Position numbers and translations under genes: made by a program. DNA of 64,000 nucleotides from Manduca sexta (taxonomy: Eukaryota; Arthropoda; Insecta; Lepidoptera; Sphingidae): NCBI RefSeq assembly GCF_014839805.1, contig NC_051131.1, positions 5,010,913 to 5,074,912 of the forward strand. The letters are read 5' to 3'. The notes below the pieces were generated by a model. It made no database searches. It worked only from the letters and a program-made list of their open reading frames with translations, and was not told the origin of the DNA. The stretch's first letter is position 1. Every line of letters starts with the position of its first letter. Positions 9,991 through 20,963 of the stretch are shown here, piece by piece.

Positions 9991-10204
9991 TATCACATGC
10001 TACATCAATGATATGGATAATCTAGAAATCTTAATTGGCATCATTTTAATATTATAAAAAATATTCAGGAGATATTTAGTAATATTTAATCCGTTTAACC
10101 GCTTCAAAGTTCATTCCACAGTCTCTAGCTATCAGGCGTAGCTTCCTATTTTAGTTATTTTCAGTACGTGGTTCTGAAGATTGTCTGCTACATTCAAATT
10201 CCAA

Positions 10205-10412
10205 GTTCTAATATCTCTTATTTATATTAATACTATAAACAGTAAAAGTTAGTGAGTATCAAACTTCGCAGGGGTTAATCTCTGAAAGTACTGAAAATTA
10301 TTTTATTATTAAGAAGGTACATTACTTCTGTGGGCTATACGTTACTTTGATCCTAGGAAAATATTTGTCCCGGGAAAAAAACATGTGGTCGGAGTCGCGG
10401 ATAATAGCTAAT
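10205..10412 (+). mobile_element. Degraded Helitron-like fragment
   Basis: The end GTCCCGGGAAAAAAACATG...GGAGTCGCGGATAATAGCTA resembles the Helitron 3' arm (CGCGGGCAAAAGCTAG type). Strongly decayed. Confidence 0.35.
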
Positions 10413-10839
10413 ATAAAATTATTGTAGGTAGTACTTAACATCTATTATTATTTTATTGATCATGAACCAAAGCTTTGTTATTAAAACATCACACGTACAT
10501 CACATAAAACAAAATTATTGACCTTTAAAAATATATTTGCATCAATAATTTAATTATTCAGTATGATTCTCATATGTCAAAATCTAAAATTTTAGTATAC
10601 ATCTTTGCCACAGAACATTAAGTCAATTTTGCACAATATTACTAGGTATTCGTGACTCTACCTGTTTACATTTTTTTTCTAGAATCATCGCACTATTATT
10701 ATATATCTGCCGAGTTTTTATATTTTAGATTTTTTAGATTTTAATCTTTTTAATTGGATTTTCCCCCACTTTAATGGTAATGTGCGTGCATTAGCTTATA
10801 TACAAAAGACTTGGAAAAAAATATAGATTCAAGGGACAA

Positions 10840-11000
10840 TTGATGACAAAAACAGCCCGGAGTTTCTTTCTGCCTTTCTTTCTGCCTGTAAAAAGTAGCT
10901 TATATATTAAATCCGTTCAGCGGTTTTTGCGTTTACCCCAAATAAACATCACAATCTTCACAACCTTTCGCATTTATATTACTAAGATGTATTTGAAGGC
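10840..11000 (+). repeat. Degraded dispersed repeat with CTTTCGCATTTATATTACTA end
   Basis: TAAATCCGTTCAGCGGTTTT followed by CTTTCGCATTTATATTAC. A related, decayed copy lies at 52140-52370 and a reverse-facing one at about 19380-19560. Probably Helitron-derived. Confidence 0.4.
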
Positions 11001-12223
11001 TAGTTTGTCTTCACGCGTATACCTTAGATTGGTTGCTATTAAAAAGTGATAGTTTATTACGAAATTAGTAGAGCACCGGAGGCCACGTTTCTTAATATTT
11101 GAACTTTAGTTCCATATTCACTGATTAAATACTTTCTTAGATTCCTATTAGATTGCTGAATTGACGCAATCTGTTATATATATTTTTAAATACTAGTTAT
11201 TATGTTGTCGCTATGGGTGCTTGAGCAAATCACTAGCATCAAGTTGTGCGCATTCGATTATTACAAAACTGAGCATTGTTAAAAAAAGAAAATATTTACT
11301 TTGCGAGTACCTATATATTTAATACAAGATTTGTGCGTTACTTCGTCTTCTTGGACTATTATGCTCAAGCGAGCATAAGTAAGCACTAGTCTTATTTTTA
11401 TATTATTTCGCTTCGTCTCTTTTGCATCGCACAGTCAATACTTAAATTGTGGAACAAGCCTGAGGCGATGGGTCTGCCTTTTATTAACTCATATATTTCA
11501 GTAAAATAATACAAGCCAAAAACAGGTCCAACCACTTTCTTCGACACGATACCCTCAAAAACTTAACCAGCTGCTGAGGTCAGCTGTTATCTAATATATT
11601 TGTGAATCCCCTCTCTTGTATTGCGCACACGCAAGAACCTACTGACATACTTACGACCAGCGTTTACGACCAAGTGTAAACATTCCCGATCATTGGTTTT
11701 TTCAATAATTGGAAGAAAGCAAAAGAAAAATGGGACATCTGAAAACTAATTTGCCAGTTTAGTCAGTTTCTTCATGATCAGTAAAAGTAACAGCTAAAGT
11801 AAAAACCATATAAACCATAACACGCGATAATTTTGACAAAATCAACGACTTTGATTGGCTTTGACAAGATTGTCAGTGAGTAACGAAACTCAATTCCACT
11901 GACACAAACGCAACAAAGTTACCTGTCCAGCCCTTCGTTACATAACGCGACCCTACCGACTACCATGGTTTACTTATGTATGACGTCACTGGTTAATTAT
12001 ATAAGCTCGTACGAAACGTGACCTTTTTGTTTCAAGGTTGATGTTATGTGACATGTGTTTCAACATTGGTCGATTGACCGTAATTACGGATATTACATTA
12101 TAATAGTAAACAAAGATTTGAGGCTTTAATATTCTTCGTCAACCTATATCTACCCCACTCATTTGTAGACTGAGTGTAGTACAATTTCTCAAAGTGTTAC
12201 CCCAATCTGGACCTTAAAACTTA
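11001..12223. other. Mostly unassigned stretch with one CRE palindrome
   Basis: Only notable item is TGACGTCA at 11981-11988. No exon, RNA or repeat recognised otherwise. Confidence 0.5.
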
Positions 12224-12231
12224 AATCTTAG

Positions 12232-12338
12232 CAGTGAGGAAAGTGATAATCCGATTCCTGTCGATTTTAATTTGGATAGAATTTATGTGGAATCTTATCA
12301 TTAGACCTATTTGCACACTCTGGTGTTTTTCGCCACTG
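12232..12338 (+). mobile_element. hAT-like MITE M1 with 8-bp target duplication
   Basis: Begins CAGTGAGGAAAGTG and ends TTTCGCCACTG, with CCGATTCCTGTCG near the left end. Flanks AATCTTAG (12224-12231) and AACCTTAG (12339-12346) match in 7 of 8 positions, as expected for a hAT element. At 107 bp it has lost some of its middle compared with other copies. Confidence 0.8.
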
Positions 12339-12742
12339 AACCTTAGTGCCCCTTGATCTATAGCCCTCCTATACTGCCACTAGGCTAAAGGGATAGTGAA
12401 ACTTTTGATATTGATAGTTTAAGCATTTGATTAAGTGGGAATGCTGGCAATTATTTTGTTGGATTTGAAATAAATAGGTATCGAAGATCATGTCACATGA
12501 TAAGTGAGTTATAATGGAATGTTGAATAACATAATTGGACTCAATTATGTAAAACTGACACATATTAACCGATAGTTAGTTATTAATATATTTAACAAAT
12601 GTATAATGTATCTTTATATGTCAGCAAAAAACGCCAAGAACTATTTATATCTGACACAAAAAACGTATGAACCAATCCACACATATTTTATATACAAAAA
12701 TTCAGTTGTGTACAAATAACAATCCACAAATGAATTTAAAAG
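12339..12742. other. Unassigned stretch
   Basis: A 64-codon chance frame on the minus strand only. Ends at the Penelope target site. Confidence 0.5.
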
Positions 12743-12882
12743 TAGTTGATACATTATGATTTCTTATGTTTACGCGAATGTTAGACATTGAAATTAAACT
12801 AATTTTCGGATTCTATCGCGGTGCTGGTATTTTATTTTCTCCCGACGTTTCGAAGACTTTGCAGCCTTCATGGTCACGGGGA

Positions 12883-13098
12883 TGCGTAGATCGGACCACC
12901 AACAGCTAAAATTTTAAAAAATTTAAAAAAGTTTGTATAAGTAATTGTAAAATGTAGGTAGATATTGTAACTTTGACTTTACGGATGAACAACACCTCAG
13001 TCCCCCCCGTGACCATGAAGGCTGCAAAGTCTTCGAAACGTCGGGAGAAAATAAAATACCAGCACCGCGATAGAATCCGAAAATTAGTTTAATTTCAA
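12883..13098 (+). repeat. Left PLE pLTR direct copy
   Basis: From TGCGTAGATCG to TTTCAA. It matches 15541-15752, differing by a 4-bp indel near 12940 and a few substitutions. The ATG of the PLE frame overlaps its last base. Confidence 0.9.
13013..13042 (+). ncRNA. Hammerhead-ribozyme-like motif in the left pLTR (degenerate)
   Basis: Reads CCATGAAG, a loop, CTTC, then GAAACGTC. GAAG (13017-13020) can pair with CTTC (13031-13034) as stem II. GAAACGTC is the 3' core with a minimal stem III and a GTC cleavage triplet, as described for PLE hammerheads. The 5' core should be CTGATGA and is only CCATGA here, so activity is doubtful. An inverted copy sits at 12844-12873. Confidence 0.4.
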
Positions 13099-15567
13099 TG
13101 TCTAACATTCGCGTAAACATAAGAAATCATTATGCAAACCAGTACGGACTGGAACTTGCCAACAAAATACGCCGGTTGGAGAATTTGAAAACCAAGCGCG
13201 CAAGATTCTGCACATCATTGAATTTCTTGAAGAGATGTCGTGACCACAATCTCATCCCTACGTGTGTCAAGCTATCACCTAAGAAATACATACGAGGGAG
13301 CGCTAAAATTCTTAACCAGGCGAGTACAAAACTGTTACGAGCTACCATACACGAAACACGATCCGACCTCCAGTACATAAATAATTGTGTTGAGATTATA
13401 TCCAATGAATTGAAGACAGAGTTATCAGCATTTGATTTTAAAAATTGCATCGAGACCTTAAATAAGCGCGAAACCTCAAAATACAATGAATGCAAAAATA
13501 AACATATAATAAAATACAACAAATTACTATCAAAATTAAATGTCGATAATCTTAAAAACACCGAGTGTAGGAATGGAACGTGCGCGACCATAGATAAGAT
13601 ACACTCCCGCGCAAACCATGGACAACGCGCAGTAATAAATCTGTCAAAACAAACATTGGACGAAAACACAATTCAGGTTTTATCGAAAGGCTTAAATTTT
13701 GCTGTTACTCCACGAAGGATACCGTATGAAGACATTATTTGCAATGTTGAGAATAGTCTCTTCAAAAATAACTTGAAACAGGAAGATTCGGAGGCGATAC
13801 GCCAAGACATTTCGTCAATTTTGCGTCAAAAGAAAGTGCCGAAACCAAATCTTCCAAAACACGAATATATCGCTTTAAAGAACTTGCGATCGATGAAGGA
13901 CCTTACCATTCTCCGTGCAGATAAAGGAAATGCGACAGTAGTAATGGATACGTCAGACTACAATAATAAAATGGAACAACTTTTATCGGATGTAAGTACG
14001 TATAAAATAGTCAAATCAGACCCGACTACTAAAGTATTAAAGGCTACTAGCTCTTTAATAAAAGATTACTCCGATAAGTTAAATCTTGACGTAAACTTGC
14101 TCGTTCCTTCGTGTGCAAAACCGCCTAAACTGTATGGGTTGCCGAAAATACACAAATTAAATGCTCCGCTACGTCCCATAGTGAGTCAAATCGACACACC
14201 AACCTACAGATTGGCTCAGCACGTAGCAAAAGTGCTTTCACCACTTAGAGGAAACACTAGAGCGTCTGTGAAGGATTCATACCAATTTGTCAGCGATATT
14301 AAAGACCTAAAATTAGCTGACAATGAAACTATGGTCAGTTTTGATGTCCAGTCTCTCTTTACGAGCTTACCAGTACAAGATTGCATCAGAATTGTATCTA
14401 AGAAGTTAGCAGAGAATAACATTCCTGTGGAATATGCAGAACTACTCCAACATTGCCTTACATCTGGCTATATGTTGTGGAATAATCAGTTCTATGTACA
14501 AGTTGAGGGGGGTAGCGATGGGCTCCCCCTGTATCTCCGGTAGTCGCCGATATATTTATGGAGGACTTCGAGGAGACAGCCCTGAGTACAGCCCGGTCAC
14601 TAGAAGGTTTTATAAACGGTAAGTAGACGATACTTTCACAATTTTACCATCTGATAAAGTAACTGCATTTTTAAATCACCTTAACTCCATCAACAATAAA
14701 ATCCAATTTACTATGGAGTTAGAACACAATAAATCTCTTGCTTTCTTAGATGTTTTAATCATCCGTAATCCTAATCAGACCTTAAGTCATACTGTATATC
14801 GGAAACAGACCCATACTGATAAATATCTGAACGGTGAATCTCATCACCACCCAAAACAGTTAGCTACCGTGGGCAAATCTTTGTTTCAGAGAGCACAAGG
14901 AATCTGTGACGAGAAACACCTGGCCGCTGAGCTGCAACATGTCAAGCAAGTACTGCGAGACAACAAGCTCCAAATTCCACGCCGCCGTCACAGAAACCGA
15001 GTGAAACCAGCCACAGTTGAACGTGTTCGGTTGTATTACCATATGTAAGAGGAGTCACCGACAAGATTGGCTACATCCTGAAGCGTGCTTCCATAAAAAC
15101 TTATTTTAAGCCGCCTAAGAAGATTAGTCAATTTTTACCACCTGTCAAGTGTCACATACCTCTACAAGAACCGGGAGTATACAAAATAGATTGCAACTGT
15201 GGCCTCTCTTATATCGGGGCAAACAAAAAGAAATATAGGGACCCGCGTAAAAGAACATATAGCTGACGTGAAACACCGACGCTCGACGAAGTCTGCAGTC
15301 GCTGAACACTCTGAGGGAGGCGCCAATCATTATCTGCGACTAGACAAGCCACAAATCCTCGCCAAAGAACACCGATTCCTGCCTAGGATGATTCGCGAGG
15401 CTATTGAAATTAAAAAACATCCTAATTTCAATAGGGAAGATGGTTGGAAGCTTGCACAAGCCTGGGATCCAGTTCTACATTTAATTAAATCGGAACCCAA
15501 AAGACCGGCTGCCAGACTTCAAGACACTGTGAGCTCATTCTGCGTAGATCGTACCACCAACAGCTAA
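13098..15567 (+). pseudogene. Penelope-like RT and GIY-YIG endonuclease, frameshifted
   Basis: The first frame (13098-14543) carries the N-terminal region, then DKGN (about residue 275, ADKGNATVVMD), PPKLYGLPKIHK (about 342) and SFDVQSLFTSLPV (about 414), all typical of Penelope RT. It then breaks. GVAMGSP is reached only after one extra G in a six-G run (14507-14512). The following segment needs removal of one C in a five-C run (14525-14529). Another indel lies before the catalytic YVDD, whose Tyr codon is TAA (14620-14622). The next open part (14623-15045) shifts again near 15035. The GIY-YIG motif is seen as GVYKIDCNCGLSYIG (about 15174-15218), with a further extra G at 15216-15219, then QTKRNIGTRVKEH. 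The last frame ends at 15567 inside the right pLTR. Not functional as written; three of the breaks sit in homopolymer runs. Confidence 0.92.
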
Positions 15568-15752
15568 AATTTTAAAAAATTTAAAAAAGTTTGTATAATT
15601 GTAAAATGTAGGTAGATATTGTAACTTTGACTTTACGGATGAACAACACCTCAGTCCCCCCCGTGACCATGAAGGCTGCAAAGTCTTCGAAACGTCGGGA
15701 GAAAATAAAATACCAGCATCGCGATAGAATCCGAAAATTAGTTTAATTTCAA
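15541..15752 (+). repeat. Right PLE pLTR, including a second hammerhead-like motif
   Basis: A direct copy of 12883-13098. The hammerhead-like string CCATGAAG...CTTCGAAACGTC is at 15667-15696. The stop of the nuclease frame lies in its first 30 bases. Unlike the left side there is no inverted partner here. Confidence 0.9.
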
Positions 15753-15765
15753 TAGTTGATACATT

Positions 15766-17469
15766 GGTATAACTTGGTCCAATTTATCTAATGACTTTAA
15801 TATGTCACCAAATATCTTCGTAATTTATTATGAAAATCATTATTAGCTTCTGGGTTCAGAATTATTTCACAATTATAAATAGTTTAAACATTTTTTTGAA
15901 AATTCATATAATCTCTATACAAATTTCCTAGATATATTTCAGACTTCTTCAATGTATTCAATTTATGTTATTGACAATAAAAATAAAACATTAATTCGTG
16001 AGCCAATGCGTACATTCTCTTCGGCGTTCATTGTCCAACATCATAATCTACATACTAAAGAATTACGTAAAATGAAATGAAAGGAAGGCATCTCGCTTGC
16101 AACTTGCGTGTTAAGGTGGCTACTATACATCGTTATGGTAGATAGTATAGTATTGTATAGTAATAGTCATGAATATTTGTCTAAGGCTCGAATAGGATGA
16201 CACGATCATAATAGTTATAGAATTAAAGGTGATGTGGAACTTGCTGTTGAGTTTCATACAGTGAAAGAAGTTTCTTACAAGTCTGACACTGAATATACAC
16301 TGAAATAGGCCCTTAATAATATTATAAAAATAAATTATTTTGTTAAGATGTTCGCATGTTAATTTGCAGTAAACGCAGACTTCTATAATATTTCAAATGA
16401 AACTTGGAACTATATAAACCATATCCCAGGTCATGTTACTACAACTTTATCTCGGAAAGTACACAATAATGACTTTTATTTCTATGAAGGCCTTACACGT
16501 TACTCATGAATAACAATAATAAATGAATGTGGCATTGTAATGCTTACTTTATAATCAAAATACATCGAAAAGAGGTTCCTCTAAAGCCATTAATAGATAT
16601 GTAAACCTACACATGAATTTGTAAATGTAATCGTGATAAAGAGCTTTAAAGCTATCCCGGGACAATACGAGGAAGTGAAAGTGCGACGTAAGCTAACACA
16701 ACTTAAGGACCGTCTAATGAGCGTAATAAAGTTAATGCGGAGAAAGATGGTTGTGTTAATGCTTTTAATACCACGGAGATGGTGTTTGAGTTGTTCTTCT
16801 GGATTATGAACGTATAAGGAGCTTAAAGTTAGTAAGAATAGGTTTTTAGAAGATTTTGTGTACGTGCACCAAGATATAATATTTATTTCAATAAATTATT
16901 TTAAAATGAGTTTGTAGAGTCGAGTGCGGCAGTGAATAATTCCTCATAAGTGGACCGGGAGGTCTTGGGTTCGATTAGCGGCTTAGACAACAATTAGTGT
17001 GGGTTTTTGTTATACGATTTGCAAGATTAATTCCCTTAGTTTTTACCATTTACGTCACGGAGGCGGTTTTAAAATCTATAACAATTATTTTCTGCAAATT
17101 CTTGAAAGAATTCATTGCGCCACGTTGAAGTAAGTGAAAAAGAACCTTATCTTAAACATAAATTAATGGTTTCACTTCATAAATTCGAATCATGTCTTTA
17201 AGATTCCATTTTGAAAGTCATGCCTATATTTGTCCAACTAACTAGCGAGTAGAGTACTTGCGTATAATTTCCTATCGTCTGTAATTTGTGCAATCATAGT
17301 CATCTGTCAAGATAAATGAAGACATACATGTCTTGGTGAATGTACCATTGGTTACAGTCGGTTTTCACTTGCTCTGCACGAGTTTGTGAACTGGATCTAT
17401 TTTTTACTAGATCTAAGATTAGGTCACTGGTCTTAAGTATTCTAAATTGAAAGTTTGAATAAGTATTAT
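15766..17469. other. Mostly unassigned stretch
   Basis: A possible decayed tRNA-like SINE lies at about 16925-17010 (GGTCTTGGGTTCGATTAGCGG resembles a B box); otherwise AT-rich sequence with nothing recognised. Confidence 0.45.
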
Positions 17470-17750
17470 ACACACATTCAGGTCTATCAGCAGACAGAGT
17501 CGCGATCAGCCTTGTATATTTATTCCCATAATATGATAGGTGGTGAACCCATCCGATCCCCCGTCATCCCATCCACCTGTAGTCCAGAATATTATATGGC
17601 CATATCGGAAATTTATAATATTCTGGACTACGGGTTGAAACTGATAAAAAAAAATCAATATCACTTTCACCAACCTGGGATTCGAATCCAAGATTTCTGC
17701 ACTTCTGGCTTACTCCTTAGGAGATAAGAGGCGTCAGTGTGCCACTTCGA
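17470..17750 (-). mobile_element. SINE A copy with an internal hairpin
   Basis: On the minus strand a B-box-like GGATTCGAATCCCAGGTTGG is followed by TGAAAGTGATATTG, CCGATATGG and CACCACCTATCATATTATGG, in the same order as SINE A at 50-315. In the middle is an extra inverted copy that makes an 18-bp hairpin (17579-17631). The tRNA-like head is more diverged than in other copies. Confidence 0.7.
17579..17631. repeat. 18-bp perfect hairpin arms inside SINE A
   Basis: Arms GTAGTCCAGAATATTATA (17579-17596) and its exact reverse complement (17614-17631), with a 17-bp loop. Other SINE A copies have only one arm. Confidence 0.9.
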
Positions 17751-18424
17751 TCTAGATTCTAGTCTAATCCGGTTAATGTCAGAATCGTACAATTTGCGGT
17801 CAAAAATAATACTTTTATTGTTTAATATTCTTGCTATCCGCACTCATAAATTGACGCATGCCTATACTTGACTAATCATTTAATCGCACACGCTCTTTCT
17901 AGAACGATTGGAAGCTTATTCATCGCATCCAAATTGTATATTCTATTTTCAAAATTATAATTGTTAAATTACATACTTAATATTTCGATTCAATTGTACG
18001 TAATACCTATATTTTTTATAATTAAAATAGTCAAAACTATAAAAATAAGGTATTAGAAACTTAACTTTTCTCTGACTTCTATTTGCATGTTATATGAGAT
18101 CTGCATTGGCAGATGCTCATCGAAGTAATATCAAAATTTATCCAAGTTTTTAGGGATATTTGAAAGCCCAAGGTATTTTCACACATATACTATAGAACTA
18201 TACTGTAATGTTAATATGGATTAATCGCGGAACTATCAGAGGTGTTACATAAGGAGTTGAGACGAAGCCTAGCCGTTGGCAAGCGTTTGCGAAACGCCGA
18301 CGTTTTCGTTTTAGTTGTAGGTTACGTCACACTCGGTTTAATCTACCGTCGTCGGTGTACATACGGGCTCGTATTGTTGGCGGTTTGGAGCGTGATTTAC
18401 TATTAAAATTAATGTTTTTTACTA
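17751..18424. other. Unassigned stretch
   Basis: No repeat or exon recognised. A CG-richer patch lies at 18245-18390 without open frame or splice context. Confidence 0.45.
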
Positions 18425-18725
18425 GTGGTAGGTCTGTCATTTGTGAGAGTCCGCCTGGGTAGGTACCACCGCAACGTCTATTTCTATCGCCAAGCAGCTG
18501 TGTTTAGTCACTGTTGTGTTCAAGTTTGAAGGTCATTGTAGCCAGTGTAACTGGACATAATAAGACTTAACATCTCAAGTCTCAGGATGGCGAGCGCAAG
18601 GGAATACCAAACAATACTTTGTAATTCAAGGTGTTGTATGATGTTTCTTCTGTTTATGGGCGGTTGTATCGCTGACCATAAGCTTACCATAAGTCTTGTC
18701 ATTCCAAGCTATAAAAAAATAATAC
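18425..18725 (+). repeat. Interspersed repeat, family D
   Basis: Shares GAGAGTCCGCCTGGGTAGGT, GTAGCCAGTGTAACTGG, TAACATCTCAAGTCTCAGG and CAATACTTTGTAATTCAAGG with 7820-8140. Ends in an A-rich stretch at 18713-18723, consistent with a retroposon 3' end on this strand. Confidence 0.75.
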
Positions 18726-19711
18726 TTAGGATATACAGTAGAGGGACTACTCGCAAAACAACGCATTTTAAATTGATTAATATTCCCGCTGGTGTACATA
18801 CCTTTACAGTATTTTTTTTAATGGAAGACCCTTTGTGATAAATTTTATAAGAATTCTTGACAAATTGGTTCCGACTGAGAAATATTATTATTTACATTTT
18901 TATTTTTTAAATCTCTCCTATCCGGAGGTACGGTTAGCGCGGACCTAAGCCAAGTGCAAATGAAAATAATTACTATTATTATATTGTATCACACTTTTTT
19001 TTCGATATACTTATTTTGATGAATTGAATCTTTTACATATGTCACGTTGCACGTAAGATACCTACAAGTAAAAAAATATTTTTAGTTTTGGAAAAACGCA
19101 GCGTTATCCACATTAAAGTGTATGTCTACCATTTCTATATAAATGTATGACGATGTACAGAATGTGTTTTTGATAGTTTGTGCTTCCCGGATTGCTGTTA
19201 CAATGTAGTAATGTTAAACAAAGCTAATAACACACACATATTCGTAATATAATTGTCTAAAAACCAGCGCGTGGTATTTATCGCGACAATGTCTTTCGTC
19301 TCAATTTATTTTGCTGAAATGTAGGTAGATATTAGGTAGTCTGTATTTGCGAATTTAAATCTAACTTCTAATCTAAGTAGGCATCTAAAAAAAATATGTG
19401 AATGTTTGTGTAAATATTTGAATGTTTGTTAGAAATAAACGTAGATACCGTTGAACGGATTTAGATGGAATTGGCACACGGATAAACTATGTCTTTGATT
19501 AACATATTTTACTTTATCCCGATAATTTGCTCCCATGAGAAATTACACTTACAAATCATATTCGTAGTAAACTCTAAAATGATAAAACAATGCGAAGACT
19601 AAAACAGGAATTTTTGGCGCAATATTAGTGCTAGTAAAGACGAATAGGTATGTAGTTCCATTAAGTAATGCAATGTAAAAATTGCTCTGTACACTTCTAA
19701 ATATATAATTA
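18726..19711. other. Mostly unassigned stretch
   Basis: Holds a decayed dispersed repeat at about 19380-19560 (CCGTTGAACGGATTTAGATGG, TATCCCGATAATTT). Otherwise AT-rich with nothing recognised. Confidence 0.45.
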
Positions 19712-20963
19712 CTAGCTTTTGCCTGCGGCTCCGCCCGCGTTATAAAGTTTTTCAGGCTAAAGTTTTCCGTTATAAAAGTAGTAGTTTCCCGGGAGCTTAT
19801 GGTCTTCCCAGGGTCTCAAACTGTCTCCATACCAAATTTCATCTTAATACGTTGGGTAGTTTTTGAGTTTAACACGTTCAGACAGACAGATGCAGCGGGG
19901 GACTTTGTTTTATAATATATTTTTTAGAACTTTTAAAGTGGAACAATCCCGTCATACATCATTGTTGCATAACTTTAACCGTTTACGCAGCGCAGGCAAC
20001 GGAAGCTCTCAAAACTTATAATTTTCCCCGTTTTTGCAACATGTTTCATTACTGCTTCGCTCCTATTGGTCATAGCGTGATGATATATAGCCTATAGCAC
20101 TCCAGGAACAAAGGGCTATCCAATACAAAAAGATTTTTTCACTTCAAACCGGTAGTTCCTGAGATTAGCCATTACTACTCCGCTCCTATTGGTCATAGCG
20201 TGATGATATATAGCTTGTAGCGGTCCACAAATAAAGGGCTATCCAACACAAAACGATTTTTTCAGTTGAAACCGGTAGTTCCTGAGATTAGCCATTACTG
20301 CTCCGCTCCTATCAGTCATAGCGTGATGATATGTGACTTTGAGCACTCCACAAACAAAGTACTATTCAACCCAAAAATAATTTTTCAGTTCGAATCGGTA
20401 GTTCCTGAGATTAGCCATTACTGCTCCGCTCTTATTGGGTATAGCGTGATGATATATAGCCTATAGCACTCAACGAACAAAGGGCTATCCAACGCAAAAA
20501 GATTTTTTTGGTTTGGACCGGTAGTTCCTGAGATTAGCCATTACTGCTCCGCTCCTATTGGGTATAGAGTGATGATATATAGCCTATAGCACTCCATGAA
20601 CAAAGAGCTATCCAACGCAAAAAGATTTTTTCAGTTTGGACCGGTATTTCCTGAGATTAGCCATTACTGCTCCGCTCCTATTGGGTATAGCGTGATGATA
20701 TATAGCCTATAGCACTCCACGAACAAAGGGCTATCCAACGCAAAAATAATTTTTCGGTTTGGACTGGTAGTTCCTGAGATTAGCCATTACTGCTCCGCTC
20801 CTATTGGGTATAGCGTGATGATATATAGCCTATAGCACTCCACGAACAAAGGGCTATCCAACGCAAAAATAATTTTTCGGTTTGGACCGGTAGTTCCTGA
20901 GATTAGCGCGTTCAAACAAACAAACAAACAAACAAACTCTTCAGCTTTATATAATAGTATAGA
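19712..20963 (-). mobile_element. Non-autonomous Helitron, Lep1-type, with internal tandem array
   Basis: On the minus strand it starts TCTATACTATTATATAAAGC and ends GCAAAAGCTAG, a CTAG terminus just after a GC-rich hairpin. It lies between A and T, the Helitron insertion rule, and has no target duplication or inverted repeats. The 3' arm is clearly the same sequence as 1049-1340. The 5' half is replaced by about seven 123-bp tandem units (20038-20898). It has no protein of its own. Its length of 1252 bp is about three times the single-unit copy. Confidence 0.85.
20038..20898 (-). repeat. Seven 123-bp tandem units inside the Helitron
   Basis: The marker GAGATTAG recurs at 20161, 20284, 20407, 20530, 20653, 20776 and 20899, exactly 123 bp each time. 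Each unit contains CCATTACTGCTCCGCTCCTA, AGCGTGATGATATATAGC, ACAAAGGGCTATCCAA and a CCGGTAGTTCCT end. The first unit (from about 20038) is the most diverged and shorter at its edge; neighbouring units near the 5' terminus are the most alike. Confidence 0.95.

Larger units (their letters stand above)
12756..13130. repeat. Perfect 126-bp inverted repeat in the left PLE pLTR
   Basis: Bases 12756-12881 and 13005-13130 are exact reverse complements over all 126 positions as I compare them; the spacer is 123 bp. The left edge coincides with the insertion edge of the element, while the right arm runs about 30 bp into the 5' part of the ORF. As RNA or single-stranded DNA it would form a very stable hairpin. 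Confidence 0.9.
12756..15752 (+). mobile_element. Penelope-like element (PLE), near full length, defective ORF
   Basis: A 2997-bp element. It lies between perfect 13-bp direct repeats TAGTTGATACATT (12743-12755 and 15753-15765), its target-site duplication. The order is: inverted pLTR arm, direct pLTR, ORF with an RT domain then a GIY-YIG nuclease, second pLTR. This is the architecture of canonical Penelope elements, which replicate by target-primed reverse transcription and have GIY-YIG nuclease rather than an AP-type one. The pLTR copies are almost identical and the target duplication perfect, so the insertion is young. The coding region is frameshifted several times. Confidence 0.95.

Noticed and set aside
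13130..13669. A 179-codon open frame on the minus strand
   Set aside because: It lies entirely opposite the Penelope ORF, which shows clear RT motifs; the reverse frame has no family resemblance.
16925..17010. A tRNA-like string with a B box
   Set aside because: No cloverleaf can be formed; at best a decayed SINE head.
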